This document shows positions 16,866 through 26,430 of a stretch of 64,000 bases of DNA, in pieces. Below the pieces are notes generated by a model that did no database searches, was not told where the DNA came from, and was given only the letters and a program-made list of their open reading frames with translations. Source of the DNA: CAMDKS01 sp964402975 (GTDB lineage Bacteria > Bdellovibrionota_B > Oligoflexia > Oligoflexales > RGVZ01); contig CAYOEM010000003.1 of the NCBI GenBank assembly GCA_964402975.1, forward strand, positions 124,001 through 188,000. The letters are read 5' to 3'. The first letter of the stretch is position 1. Each line of letters starts with the position of its first letter. The position numbers and the translations under genes are program-made.

Positions 16866-17918
16866 ATGTCGACAGACCCGAACACTCATGAAATAACGGT
16901 CGCGCCCCTCGATGAGGGGCGTGTTCGTTTAGATGTTTATCTAAGCCGCGTCTTGCCCGACATGTCCCGATCAAAGGTCCAGGAGATGATCGATGCCGGT
17001 TTGGTTAAGGTCAACGGCATCGTCGGTATCACCAAACAGCAGGTTAAGTCAGGCGATCAGATTGTTTTTTCTGAGCGCCCGAGAGCTGTGAGCCATCTTG
17101 AACCTGTCCAAATGGATCTTGATATACTTTTTGAAGATGACCATGTGATCGTCTTAAACAAACCGGCTGGTATCGCCGTTCATCCGGGTGCAGGAGAGAA
17201 AGGGGCAACGCTTGTCCACGGCTTACTCCATCATGCCAAGCTGCTCGGCACAAGTTCCGTGGGTAACGATGAGGACGACTTGAATCTGCAAAGGCCCGGC
17301 ATAGTTCATAGGCTGGACAAAGATACAACTGGAGTTATGGTCGTCGCTAAGACGGATGTTGCACATGCTGATTTGTCTCGACAGTTTCATGATAAAACCA
17401 ATTTTCGTCAGTACGTCGCTCTTCTAAATGGCCCGTTTCCTGCCGGTGAGTGGGTGCGTGACAGCTATCTTTATAGGGATCCCAAGGAGAGAACCCGCTT
17501 CGCCTCGATGGACGTTACAGAGTACGAGCATAAAAAGTCGCGGGAGGGGGGGGTAGATCTACCGGGTTACCGATTTGCAAGAACTCTATTTAAAAGTGAG
17601 TTTCAATATCGAGGTGTACTTGCCATGGTCAGCTTAAAGCTGTCGACCGGCCGCACGCACCAGATAAGGTTACATGCTCGTGATCTTGGTGCGCCTGTTT
17701 TGGGTGATCCCGTCTACGGTGTCCGTCCGATTTGTTTGGGGCGTAGTCTTTTTCCAAAAGATATAGAGGCTATTATTTTGGGCGTTAGGCGTCAGATGTT
17801 ACATGCCTGGGTTCTAGGATTCAGCCACCCCGCCTCTGGGAAGTGGCTACAATTCGAGGCGAGCTTGCCCAGTGATTTTACGCAAATTATTGAGGCATTA
17901 GAGCCATTTAGAGACTAA
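16866..17918 (+). CDS. rluD: 23S rRNA pseudouridine synthase RluD-type
   Basis: 350 residues from the ATG at 16866, which lies 4 bp after the previous stop, so the three genes from 14935 probably form an operon. An S4 RNA-binding domain occupies residues 19-65 (RLDVYLSRVLPDMSRSKVQE). The catalytic Asp is D151 in PGIVHRLDKDTTGVMVVAK, followed by LSTGRTHQIRLH and the GDPVYG motif. RluD makes pseudouridines in helix 69 of 23S rRNA. RluC or another RluA-family member cannot be fully excluded. Confidence 0.88.
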   Translation: MSTDPNTHEITVAPLDEGRVRLDVYLSRVLPDMSRSKVQEMIDAGLVKVNGIVGITKQQVKSGDQIVFSERPRAVSHLEPVQMDLDILFEDDHVIVLNKPAGIAVHPGAGEKGATLVHGLLHHAKLLGTSSVGNDEDDLNLQRPGIVHRLDKDTTGVMVVAKTDVAHADLSRQFHDKTNFRQYVALLNGPFPAGEWVRDSYLYRDPKERTRFASMDVTEYEHKKSREGGVDLPGYRFARTLFKSEFQYRGVLAMVSLKLSTGRTHQIRLHARDLGAPVLGDPVYGVRPICLGRSLFPKDIEAIILGVRRQMLHAWVLGFSHPASGKWLQFEASLPSDFTQIIEALEPFRD

Positions 17919-18038
17919 TCTCCGGGATTTAGACCCTTCATTCCAAGCCCCTTGGGTCTTGTTATTAAGTATGAAATCAGACATACTAAGGGCATTACAA
18001 TCCTTCTAAAGTTGCGCTTTTTATCGGGGCGGGTTTTC

Positions 18039-19052
18039 GTGTCGTCAAAGCTTCAAAGAGTGATGTTTCTGTTGGTGGCTGTTGGGTCGACCTCGGCCTC
18101 GGCTGTGTCAACCAATCTAGATTTGGCCCCCGATCAGCAGATGATTTTTTTGACGGTTGATAAATCAAAAAGCCAAGCCGAATTGAGAACCCTTCCTGAG
18201 AATGGGCAGCCGTCTAAAATGTTGCGTTCATTTAAAATTGCAACGGGCAAGGTTGAGGGTGATAAAGAGCGACAGGGTGACAATAAAACGCCCGAAGGTA
18301 TTTACTTTACGACAGGTACAATTCCGTCATCCCAGCTGGCACCGCAAAAATATGGACCTCTGGCGATTCCTTTGAACTTCCCTAATCCTATGGACCAAGC
18401 AGTAGGTAAGACGGGCTACGGAATATGGTTGCATGGGGTCGGAGATCGCAGAATTGAAGATGCCAGGGTCACGGAGGGCTGCGTGGCCTTTCAAAATTCT
18501 GAAATAACAAGTCTCACCCGGTGGTTGCAGCCAAAGCAGGGTGTCGTCGTGATCGCTCGAGAGGCGTCCGAAGTTAATCGACCCGAGGACGTTCAAGGTG
18601 TTTTTGATGTCGCGAAAGGCTGGGTTGACGCTTGGCAAGGTCGTGATATCGAGCGGTACATCAGTTATTACTCAAAGGAGTTTAACAGTCAGGGCAAGGA
18701 CGTGAAGCAGTACGAGTCCTATAAACGTTCAGTATTTGGGTCTTATAAGAACATGATTGTTAAAATGCTCGATATGCGAGTGGTCACTCACGCCAAGTAT
18801 TCAATCGTGATGATGAACCAGTTTTTTTCAGGTGATAATCGTTTCAAATCAGATGGTCGTAAAATGATCTATCTCAAAAAAGAAGAAGACGGTTCTTGGA
18901 AGATCGTGCGCGAACTTTTTGATAATTTTTTGATGCGTCCGGTGCAATTCTCAAATGAGGACATTGCCGGTCTCAATAAAGGTGCCTCGCTTGTCGTGCC
19001 CGAGAAAAACACGGCGGTTAGTTCGACTCCAAGTGATAGCCAGAGCTTGTAG
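18039..19052 (+). CDS. Secreted L,D-transpeptidase (YkuD) with extra C-terminal domain
   Basis: From the GTG at 18039 the protein begins with a good signal peptide (KLQRVMFLLVAVGSTSASA). A start at 17952 would add 29 residues with no ribosome site. The catalytic YkuD pattern is IWLHGVGD, then VTEGCVAFQN 14 residues later, giving the His and nucleophilic Cys. The usual SHGC reads TEGC. After it, about 110 residues (FDVAKGWVDAWQGRDIERYI onward) look like an NTF2/SnoaL-type fold known from some murein L,D-transpeptidases. It would cross-link or attach proteins to peptidoglycan in the periplasm. Confidence 0.8.
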   Translation: MSSKLQRVMFLLVAVGSTSASAVSTNLDLAPDQQMIFLTVDKSKSQAELRTLPENGQPSKMLRSFKIATGKVEGDKERQGDNKTPEGIYFTTGTIPSSQLAPQKYGPLAIPLNFPNPMDQAVGKTGYGIWLHGVGDRRIEDARVTEGCVAFQNSEITSLTRWLQPKQGVVVIAREASEVNRPEDVQGVFDVAKGWVDAWQGRDIERYISYYSKEFNSQGKDVKQYESYKRSVFGSYKNMIVKMLDMRVVTHAKYSIVMMNQFFSGDNRFKSDGRKMIYLKKEEDGSWKIVRELFDNFLMRPVQFSNEDIAGLNKGASLVVPEKNTAVSSTPSDSQSL

Positions 19053-19160
19053 TCGTTATTTTTGCTTGTAATCGACGATCAAATTAAAATTTAATAATCT
19101 ATCGTTGCACTAGAGTGTTCATCGAGGTAGTTTTCTTGCAGCAATTTGGAGGGTTTAAAA

Positions 19161-20144
19161 TTGAATTTAATTAGATTAATCACGCTGTGTGTCACATTAT
19201 TGTCAACAACCGCTTTCGCTGAAGACCTCTTCACACTTAACGGGAAATCAACCACAGAAAAGGATTTGACTCCTGCTCAGCAGCAGCAAGTTTTTGAGCT
19301 TAAGACGCAGTTCTTCGAGCATATGAATAGTTTGGTTGATAGCATAATTTTTGAAAATCATGTTGCTGAGATGGCAAAAAAGCAAAACAAGACTCCCGAC
19401 GAAGTGGAAGATAAGATTCTTGCCGTCAAGGAGCCGTCTGAAAAAGCTTTAAAATCATTTTTTGAGGCCAACAAGCACCGAATTCCTCCTAATTTTAAAT
19501 TTGACGATGTGAAGGGGGAAATCGTTAAGGCTGTCAAGCAAGAGGAGATTCGAAAAAAGCGAGACGAGATCGTGGCGAAAATCCGACGTGAGCAAAAATT
19601 TGCAATGAGCATGTCTAAGCCAGAGGCCCCTGTTTTTCAAATTCAGACCGAAGGCTTCCCCCGTAAGGGAAAAGACGATGCAAAAGTAACGATTGTGGAA
19701 TTTGCTGACTATCAATGTCCACACTGCAAGATCGCTGCTGAGAGCCTAAAGAAATTGACTGAGAAATTTAGGAACAAAGTGCGTTTGGTTTATATGGATT
19801 ATCCCATCAACCCATCGGGAGTCAGTCGGGCAGTGGCGGAAGCCTCCCATTGTGCCGATGAACAAGGGAAATTCTGGGATTTCCACTATAAGGCATTCGA
19901 ATCCCAGGACAAGTTGGACAAGGAGTCGCCTGCTAAACTTGCCAAGGACGTGAAACTTGATGAGGCAAAGTTCAAGGCATGTATGGACCTAGCGAAGGGT
20001 AAGACCATGGTGGACAAAGCGTTTGCCGAGGGCACTCGTATTGGTGTTGGTGGCACCCCGTACCTGGTCATAAATGGCCGTCGATACTTGGGAGCTCATA
20101 CAGTTGAAGCTCTGAGTAAGGAAGTGGAATCGCAGCTAAAGTAG
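19161..20144 (+). CDS. DsbA-like thioredoxin-fold periplasmic protein
   Basis: A TTG start at 19161 fits best: GGAGGG lies 7 bp upstream and the product starts with a signal peptide ending in TTAFA-ED. Residues about 25-150 form a charged helical region resembling a peptidyl-prolyl isomerase or chaperone N-domain. The C-terminal 180 residues are a DsbA/DsbG-like thioredoxin domain with CPHC and the cis-proline loop VGGTPYLVING. It probably oxidises or isomerises disulfides in secreted proteins. The many Cys-containing exported proteins in this window would be candidate substrates. Confidence 0.83.
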   Translation: MNLIRLITLCVTLLSTTAFAEDLFTLNGKSTTEKDLTPAQQQQVFELKTQFFEHMNSLVDSIIFENHVAEMAKKQNKTPDEVEDKILAVKEPSEKALKSFFEANKHRIPPNFKFDDVKGEIVKAVKQEEIRKKRDEIVAKIRREQKFAMSMSKPEAPVFQIQTEGFPRKGKDDAKVTIVEFADYQCPHCKIAAESLKKLTEKFRNKVRLVYMDYPINPSGVSRAVAEASHCADEQGKFWDFHYKAFESQDKLDKESPAKLAKDVKLDEAKFKACMDLAKGKTMVDKAFAEGTRIGVGGTPYLVINGRRYLGAHTVEALSKEVESQLK

Positions 20145-20180
20145 TTGTACAGATCGATTTATCGTAGTTTTAACGATTAA

Positions 20181-20203
20181 AACGGGGCAATTTTTGCCCC
20201 GTT
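20181..20203 (+). terminator. Hairpin terminator after the DsbA-like gene
   Basis: A perfect 10-bp stem, AACGGGGCAA pairing with TTGCCCCGTT, has a TTT loop and lies 36 bp after the stop codon. The downstream U-rich stretch is imperfect (AAGTATTTT). Confidence 0.65.
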
Positions 20204-20258
20204 AAGTATTTTACGCCGTCACCGATCTCCATGTTGTCTGAAAACGTGAGGATTAGCT

Positions 20259-22640
20259 GTGACGCCTGGATTCAAAAAATTTCTATTGTACACGACGCTT
20301 GGCGCTTGGCTTTATCCTGCGATCATTCTTGCTGCAGATGTGACGCGATTTGAGCGCGATCTTTTGGCTGAAGCTCGCACTAAGGTGCAAAGTGTGCTGC
20401 AAAAGTACTGCGCAGAGGCTTGTGAACTTATAAATATCGACGGCGATGCGGCCCAAATTTCTGGTGAATCAGAAGATCTTGGTTTCGAGAATGTGACAAG
20501 TCCCTCGGGCAATACATTTAAAATCAGTCGCATGGTTGTGGATGTGCAGGTGGATGACCGAGTGGGAAGCGCGGATCAAGATCGCCTCGGCAAATTGATT
20601 GTCAACGCCCTCCGTGGTCTCGGTGCAGCGCCATCAGTGCGTTGGAGTAATGTGGCATTCCCACAGATAGGTGTTTCTGCTGAGGTCGAAGATAGGTTGA
20701 AGCAGGGTTTGCAGCAGCGAATTCAGGGCTCTGTTCAACAAATTATAGACTCTTATTGCCCCGCTGGTTGTGTTTTGGCAAGCGTGACGGTCGATGGCAA
20801 GTTGGCGTCACCAGATGAAGTAAGGGGTGTGGCTGAAAGGGAGTTGGTTCGAGAGCGGGGTGGTCGGGGTGTTTTGAGAGTCCAGAATGTTGATGTTGAT
20901 CTAAGTGTGGACGACAAAATCCCGGAAGACACTCGATCAAAAATCATGAACCTGATTAGAGCTAAGACCCGTTTCGTTAGCCCTGTGAATGTCAATCTTG
21001 TCCCTGTCGATTTCCCCGAGGCATCCTCGAGTAACGGTCAAAAAGATCCGTGGGGATTGGATCGATTGCGTCAAACGCTGCAGATATTTCGTGATCTAGC
21101 AGGGACTAAGGAAATTATTACGAACACGTCGCAAAATACGTCTTCGACAAACTCGACATCATCAAACAATAAAGAATCGACGACGGCTGAGCGAATTGAG
21201 GCGAAAGAATCAAAAGAAAGCACGAATCTGACCAGTAAAGAAAAACTGTCATCCTCGGAGAAAGCTCTCAACAGTGCGATGGCGGAGACAGCATCGTCCA
21301 CGGATAAGAGTGTGGGCATTGAAAATCAAACGCTTTTGTATGTTTTTGCTGGATTGCTTATTTTATTGATTGCAGCGGGATTCTACCTCAGGTTCGCATC
21401 GGTCTCGCGAGATGCGCGAGCCATGATGGATGCAATGCCGGGCGCTCAAGCTTCGCGGATGTCGGGATTGGGTGGAAACGATGCACCATATTCCGTCGCG
21501 GGTTCTCCCGTGATGGGAGTCAGCGGAGGCGGTGTGTCGCGCGAGACTCTATCGATTAAGATGCGAATTGAAGGGATTCGTGAAGAACTTTTGAAGGCAT
21601 TTGTCGATAATCCTAAGGTTGCACGTGATACGTTCAGCCGGATGCTTAGAGAGGACGGAATTGATCAAACCGCGCGCTACGTGCACCTGTTTGGGCCTAT
21701 GATTATTTTTGACCTTATAAATGATCCTAGTCTGCAGCGCGATCTCAATGATTTGAGCGAATTTTATCACAAGGCAACGTTTATCTTTAATGATGATCAA
21801 ACGTTGGAGCTATTAAATGCCCTAAAGACTAAAGTCACAGCGAGTGAAATTCGTGTCCTAACCAGAAAGCGCTCCGAGCAATTCGACTTTTTGCAGAATC
21901 TCGATGCAGCTCAGATCTTTAATCTCATCTCAGACGAGAAACCTCATATTCAGAGCATTGTTCTAACTCAGTTAGATAACTTGAGACGTCGCAATGTTTT
22001 CGAACTATATACTGGGGAATCTCGTGTCTCGTTGATGCGAGAACTGTGTAAATCCGACGCTATACCGAAGGAATACTTGGCTAACGTTGCAAAAGCACTT
22101 CACAAGAAGGCATTGTCACGAACGGAATTTGATACGGAACAGCTACGATCTAGCGACATAATTATTGAGCTTCTTGAGAAATCGAGGTTAGTTGATCAGA
22201 GGAGGCTCATGTCAGACCTTGTTAAAACAAATCCCGACGCGGCAAGATTTATTAAGTTGAAGCTCGTGACTGTTGAAATGTTGCCATATATTCGCGATGG
22301 CCATCTATTAGAGATTGTCATGGGTCTTGAAAGACAAGAACTCCTCGCGTTCTTGGTGGGATCGCCTGAGCACATAAGAGACCTGTTGCTGACCAAGGCG
22401 CCATCGGAGCTTTCCCAGACTTGGTTGGAGGATATCGAGCAAAGTGCTGGCATGGAAGAAAGTCGTTACAGGATTGCAGAGCTTAGAATCCTTGGCCGTA
22501 TACGTAATCTTGCCAACAACGGTGCCATTCGACTTGTCGATATCAACGACCGAATTTTTTCAGCTGAGGCCCTAGCTGAGGTTAGACGCGCCGACCAAGA
22601 GATCCAGATGGTGGTTGGTCCGAATTCGGTCGCGGCTTGA
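20259..22640 (+). CDS. Membrane protein with FliF-like periplasmic part joined to FliG M and C domains
   Basis: 793 residues from a GTG with GAGGA upstream. A signal peptide (1-25) is followed by two related periplasmic segments, each opening with a Cys pair (YCAEAC near 51, YCPAGC near 170) and continuing with text like FliF's ring-building C-terminal part (VDDRVGSADQDRLGKLIVNA). A Ser/Thr/Glu/Lys linker (about 290-350) precedes one membrane span (QTLLYVFAGLLILLIAAGFYL). Cytoplasmic residues about 540-620 match the FliG middle domain (FDFLQNLDAAQIFNLISDEKP, an EHPQ-like EKPH), and about 640-770 match FliG C (IIELLEKSRLVDQRRL, LLAFLVGSPEHIRDLLLTKA). I infer a one-chain MS-ring/switch-like scaffold. 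No flagellar gene adjoins it. Confidence 0.7.
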   Translation: MTPGFKKFLLYTTLGAWLYPAIILAADVTRFERDLLAEARTKVQSVLQKYCAEACELINIDGDAAQISGESEDLGFENVTSPSGNTFKISRMVVDVQVDDRVGSADQDRLGKLIVNALRGLGAAPSVRWSNVAFPQIGVSAEVEDRLKQGLQQRIQGSVQQIIDSYCPAGCVLASVTVDGKLASPDEVRGVAERELVRERGGRGVLRVQNVDVDLSVDDKIPEDTRSKIMNLIRAKTRFVSPVNVNLVPVDFPEASSSNGQKDPWGLDRLRQTLQIFRDLAGTKEIITNTSQNTSSTNSTSSNNKESTTAERIEAKESKESTNLTSKEKLSSSEKALNSAMAETASSTDKSVGIENQTLLYVFAGLLILLIAAGFYLRFASVSRDARAMMDAMPGAQASRMSGLGGNDAPYSVAGSPVMGVSGGGVSRETLSIKMRIEGIREELLKAFVDNPKVARDTFSRMLREDGIDQTARYVHLFGPMIIFDLINDPSLQRDLNDLSEFYHKATFIFNDDQTLELLNALKTKVTASEIRVLTRKRSEQFDFLQNLDAAQIFNLISDEKPHIQSIVLTQLDNLRRRNVFELYTGESRVSLMRELCKSDAIPKEYLANVAKALHKKALSRTEFDTEQLRSSDIIIELLEKSRLVDQRRLMSDLVKTNPDAARFIKLKLVTVEMLPYIRDGHLLEIVMGLERQELLAFLVGSPEHIRDLLLTKAPSELSQTWLEDIEQSAGMEESRYRIAELRILGRIRNLANNGAIRLVDINDRIFSAEALAEVRRADQEIQMVVGPNSVAA

Positions 22641-22774
22641 TGTAAGATATTGATTTAATTGCGACAATCGCGGCGCAAAGCCCGCTTTAAATTTTGTCCG
22701 CAGTCGTGTAAGGTCAGCGGTCTCGTATGGGCGCCATCGGTGCTCTCGTTTTCTTTTATATCCGGGGTTAATGC

Positions 22775-24415
22775 ATGATCAATGTCAGTAACGCTACCAA
22801 GCGCTATGGCGACCGAGTTCTATATTCGCAGGCGAGTTTCATTGTGCGTCCCGGCGATAAGATTGGTTTGGTTGGACCAAACGGCGCCGGAAAGTCGACC
22901 ATCTTTCGCGTGATTATGGGTCACGATCATCTTGATGATGGGGTTGTGAGTGTTGATCCGGGTGTCCTGGTTGGTTTTTTTGATCAGAATGTTGGTGAAA
23001 TGGCAGGTCGCAGCGCGCTGGCCGAGTGCATGTCTGGTGCTGGCAAGGTGTCGGAAATTGGTATCGAGCTTGCGACTATGGAGGATCGGATGGGCCGCTT
23101 AGCAGATGAGCCCATGAATGATGATGATATGACCAGATTCATGGAGCGATTTGGCGAGCTGCAGTTAGAGTTTCAGAATCGTGGGGGTTACGATCTCGAA
23201 TCGAGAGCTCAGGCAATATTGACGGGGCTCGGCCTTGGCCCAGACGTTTATAATCGCCCGGTCGAGAGTTTTTCAGGTGGTTGGAAGATGCGGATCGCCT
23301 TAGCCAAGATATTACTTTTAAACCCAGATGTCTTGCTTATTGACGAACCGACGAACCATCTCGATATTGAAGCGATAATTTGGCTCGAGGAGTGGTTGAA
23401 ATCTTTCAAGGGTGCGATCGTTATGACTAGCCATGATCGCGACTTCATGAACAGGATATGCGGAAGGACTGTTGAAATTGCGAACAAGCAAATAACCACC
23501 TACAGTGGCAATTATGACTTTTATCTTCGTGAGCGTGAGATTAGGCGCGAGCAGCAAATAGCAGCTTTTAAGAGGCAACAAGATCAGCTAGCTAAGGAAG
23601 AAGAGTTCATCGCAAAGTTTGCAGCTAGAGCGTCCCATGCCGCCCAAGTGCAATCACGCGTCAAGAAGCTCGACAAGATCGAGCGTTTGGAGATGCCAAC
23701 CGAGACAAAAAAGCTTTCGTTTGAATTTGCCGTTCCCCCTCGAAGTGGAAATGATGTCGTTAGGCTTGAGAGCGTTTCCAAAGAATATCCAACACCAGAG
23801 GGTGGGGTCAAAAAAGTATTCAGCGGCGTTTCTGGCGTGGTTCAGAGGCTTAATAAGATTGCTGTGACCGGCGTTAACGGTGCTGGTAAAAGCACCCTCT
23901 TGAAGTGCATTATTGGCTCAACAGATGCGACCAGCGGGCGCGCCGTGGTAGGTGCAAGCGTCAATGTGGGATATTTCTCACAGTACTCGTGTGATCTTCT
24001 GAATCCTGAGAAGACGATTTGGCAAGAAGTCAGTGATCGTTTGCCTATGGCGTCGGTCGGATATTTGCGCAACCTTCTGGGTGCCTTTATGTTTTCTGGT
24101 GACGATGTTGAAAAGAAAATTAGAATGCTTTCTGGGGGCGAAAAGAGCCGTGTTATTTTGGCCTGTATTCTTGCTACGCCGGTCAACTTTTTAGTTCTAG
24201 ATGAGCCTACTAACCATTTGGACATTGATAGTCGTGAAACACTTTTAGAAGCTTTGAAACAGTTTGATGGCACTATCATGATCGTCAGTCACGATCGATA
24301 CTTTCTTCGTGGGATCGTCAACAGAGTCTTCGAAATTGACCATGGTGAGATGCGGATTTACGACGGCCACTATGACTACTATCTCGAAAAGACTGCGCAC
24401 AAGCACCATCACTAG
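22775..24415 (+). CDS. ABC-F family ATPase
   Basis: 546 residues with two ABC nucleotide-binding domains and no membrane spans. First half: Walker A GPNGAGKST, signature FSGGWKMRIALAKILL, Walker B LLIDEPTNHLD. Second half: GVNGAGKST, LSGGEKSRVILA, VLDEPTNHLD. They are joined by a charged helical P-site tRNA interaction linker (REREIRREQQIAAFKRQQ onward). ABC-F proteins act on the ribosome E site in translation or antibiotic protection. The subfamily (Uup, EttA, YbiT or YheS type) is not settled. Its stop codon overlaps that of hutU through a shared CTAG. Confidence 0.9.
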   Translation: MINVSNATKRYGDRVLYSQASFIVRPGDKIGLVGPNGAGKSTIFRVIMGHDHLDDGVVSVDPGVLVGFFDQNVGEMAGRSALAECMSGAGKVSEIGIELATMEDRMGRLADEPMNDDDMTRFMERFGELQLEFQNRGGYDLESRAQAILTGLGLGPDVYNRPVESFSGGWKMRIALAKILLLNPDVLLIDEPTNHLDIEAIIWLEEWLKSFKGAIVMTSHDRDFMNRICGRTVEIANKQITTYSGNYDFYLREREIRREQQIAAFKRQQDQLAKEEEFIAKFAARASHAAQVQSRVKKLDKIERLEMPTETKKLSFEFAVPPRSGNDVVRLESVSKEYPTPEGGVKKVFSGVSGVVQRLNKIAVTGVNGAGKSTLLKCIIGSTDATSGRAVVGASVNVGYFSQYSCDLLNPEKTIWQEVSDRLPMASVGYLRNLLGAFMFSGDDVEKKIRMLSGGEKSRVILACILATPVNFLVLDEPTNHLDIDSRETLLEALKQFDGTIMIVSHDRYFLRGIVNRVFEIDHGEMRIYDGHYDYYLEKTAHKHHH

Positions 24416-26430
24416 ACAATGTCTGGATCTACGGGCCATGGAAGTGTAATGCGCTCACCACGTTCCTGGTTGGCACGGTTGAACTCGATGCATGTGCTGA
24501 TGGAGTTTGGATTTTGAGCCCAAGCTCGTCGAGCGACGCCGCCCATGACATCCCAAGGCATTGCTGTATCGAGTATTTTGTCAACTCGCTCACTCCCGTC
24601 GAGCAGCATTCCAAAGCCCCCATTAATTGATTTGCCAATACCAACGCCACCGCCATTGTGCAGCGCGCATAAAGTCATTCCGCGCGCTGCATTGCCTGCG
24701 AAAATGTTTGTGGCCATATCAGCCATGATGTTGGATCCGTCTTTAATATTACTTGTTTCTCGGAAAGGGGAGTCGGTTCCGCCAGTGTCGTGGTGATCAC
24801 GCCCCAGCATAATGGGTCCTACTTCTTTTTTTCGAACCATGTCATTTAGTTTGAGCGCTATAGCCCTACGGCCGATAGCATCTTGATATAAGATCCTGGC
24901 GCGGGTGCCTACGACCATTTTATTCTTTTCGGCATCGATGACCCACTTGTAGTTATCCTCATCTTGGTAGCGCATTTTCGAACGTAGAGTTTTGATGATA
25001 TCCGCGGCTGCTAGGTCCGTCTTCTTTAGATCCTCGTCCAGACCAGAGAGACAAACCCATCGAAATGGTCCGTAACCGTAGTCAAATAGCTCCGGCCCTA
25101 GAATATCTTCGACGTAGCTAGGCCAGATAAAACCGTCGCGAGTGTCTTTCTTGTTTTTTGCAATGTCGACGACGCCTGTGTCAAAAACGCTTTTCATAAA
25201 AGCGTTACCGTAGTCGAAAAAGTAGGTTCCGCGCGCCGTTAGCTGTTTTATCAATTCATAATGGGCTTTAAGAGTCGCGTCGACGCGTCTTCGGAATTCG
25301 GCGGGATCTTTATCCAGCATCTCTGTTCGTTCAGGGAAGCTCATTCCTCGAGGGCAATAGCCTCCTTCGTAAACGGCATGGCAGCTGGTTTGATCGCTAA
25401 GGAGGTCGATTTTAATGTTTTTTTGCACGGCGAAGCTTAAAAGATCAACAATGTTGCCGTGAAATGCAATCGCTTTTCCCTCGCGATTTTTCATAGCGTT
25501 TTGCGCCATGTTGAAAGCGTCCTGGGGTGTGTCAGCCACCGCATCGATCCAGCCCTGACTAAGTCTTGTCTCAATTCTTGATCTATCGACTTCTGCAATA
25601 ATTCCTGCGCAGCCGGCGATGATGGCGGCTTTTCCTTGGGCACCACTCATGCCGCCGAGTCCGCTCGAGATAAAGAGTTTTCCTGCGAGATTATCTCCTG
25701 GCTTGAGACCTAGTTTTAGTCGTCCGGCCAACATGATCGTGTTATATGTTCCGTGGACGATACCTTGAGGTCCGATGTACATCCAACCACCTGCGGTCAT
25801 TTGTCCATAGTTTGCAACGCCGATCGCCGCAGCTCGGTGCCAGTCGGTAGGATTGTCAAAGAGTCCAATCATCAGAGCATTCGTTGTGATAACTCTGGGT
25901 GCAGAAGGCGTTGATTTAAATAATCCAAGTGGATGGCCGGAGTAGAGGACCAGCGTGGTATCGTCTGTGAGCTCTTCTAAGTAGCGTTTAATAAGTCGAT
26001 ACTGCATCCAGTTTTGGCATACTTGACCAGTTTCACCGTAAGTAACAAGTTCATACGGGTAGAGAGCAATATCGAAGTCAAGGTTGTTATCCAGCATAAC
26101 TTGTAAGGCTTTGCCGGCGAGGCATTTCCCCCGGTATTCAGATATTGGCAATCCGCGAATGTGCCCCTCAGGGCGAAATCGATATCCGTAAATTCGGCCC
26201 CTGGTTTTCAGCTCCTCTAAAAATTCAGGTGCTAGCTTTGAGTGAAATTTCGGATGAACGTAACGTAGGGCATTACGAACTGCGAGTTTAATGTCTTGAG
26301 CATCTAACTTCAGACCTCTCGAAGGAGCTCGTCGATAGCTTGGATCGAATTTTTGTTCTTCAGGGAGTTCGCGCTCAAGGGCGTCGACGGTGACGCGATG
26401 GGCGGTTTCAATTGCCTTAAGATCAAACAT
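24412..26430 (-). CDS. hutU: Urocanate hydratase, long form
   Basis: About 672 residues. Urocanase signatures are plain: PTDWHRAAAIGVANYGQMTAGGW, SGLGGMSGAQGKAAIIAG, DQTSCHAVYEGGYCPRG, FDYGNAF, GPFRWVCLSG and GRDHHDTGGTDSPFRET. It hydrates urocanate to imidazolonepropionate in histidine breakdown using tightly bound NAD. Usual bacterial HutU is about 555 residues; this one has the length of the animal and some bacterial long forms, with an extra N-terminal region and a central insertion. The ATG at 26430 has GGAGG at good spacing, whereas the ATG at 26436 has none. The start lies inside the last codons of pabB. No hutH, hutI or hutG is in the window. Confidence 0.92.
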   Translation of the reverse strand: MFDLKAIETAHRVTVDALERELPEEQKFDPSYRRAPSRGLKLDAQDIKLAVRNALRYVHPKFHSKLAPEFLEELKTRGRIYGYRFRPEGHIRGLPISEYRGKCLAGKALQVMLDNNLDFDIALYPYELVTYGETGQVCQNWMQYRLIKRYLEELTDDTTLVLYSGHPLGLFKSTPSAPRVITTNALMIGLFDNPTDWHRAAAIGVANYGQMTAGGWMYIGPQGIVHGTYNTIMLAGRLKLGLKPGDNLAGKLFISSGLGGMSGAQGKAAIIAGCAGIIAEVDRSRIETRLSQGWIDAVADTPQDAFNMAQNAMKNREGKAIAFHGNIVDLLSFAVQKNIKIDLLSDQTSCHAVYEGGYCPRGMSFPERTEMLDKDPAEFRRRVDATLKAHYELIKQLTARGTYFFDYGNAFMKSVFDTGVVDIAKNKKDTRDGFIWPSYVEDILGPELFDYGYGPFRWVCLSGLDEDLKKTDLAAADIIKTLRSKMRYQDEDNYKWVIDAEKNKMVVGTRARILYQDAIGRRAIALKLNDMVRKKEVGPIMLGRDHHDTGGTDSPFRETSNIKDGSNIMADMATNIFAGNAARGMTLCALHNGGGVGIGKSINGGFGMLLDGSERVDKILDTAMPWDVMGGVARRAWAQNPNSISTCIEFNRANQERGERITLPWPVDPDIV

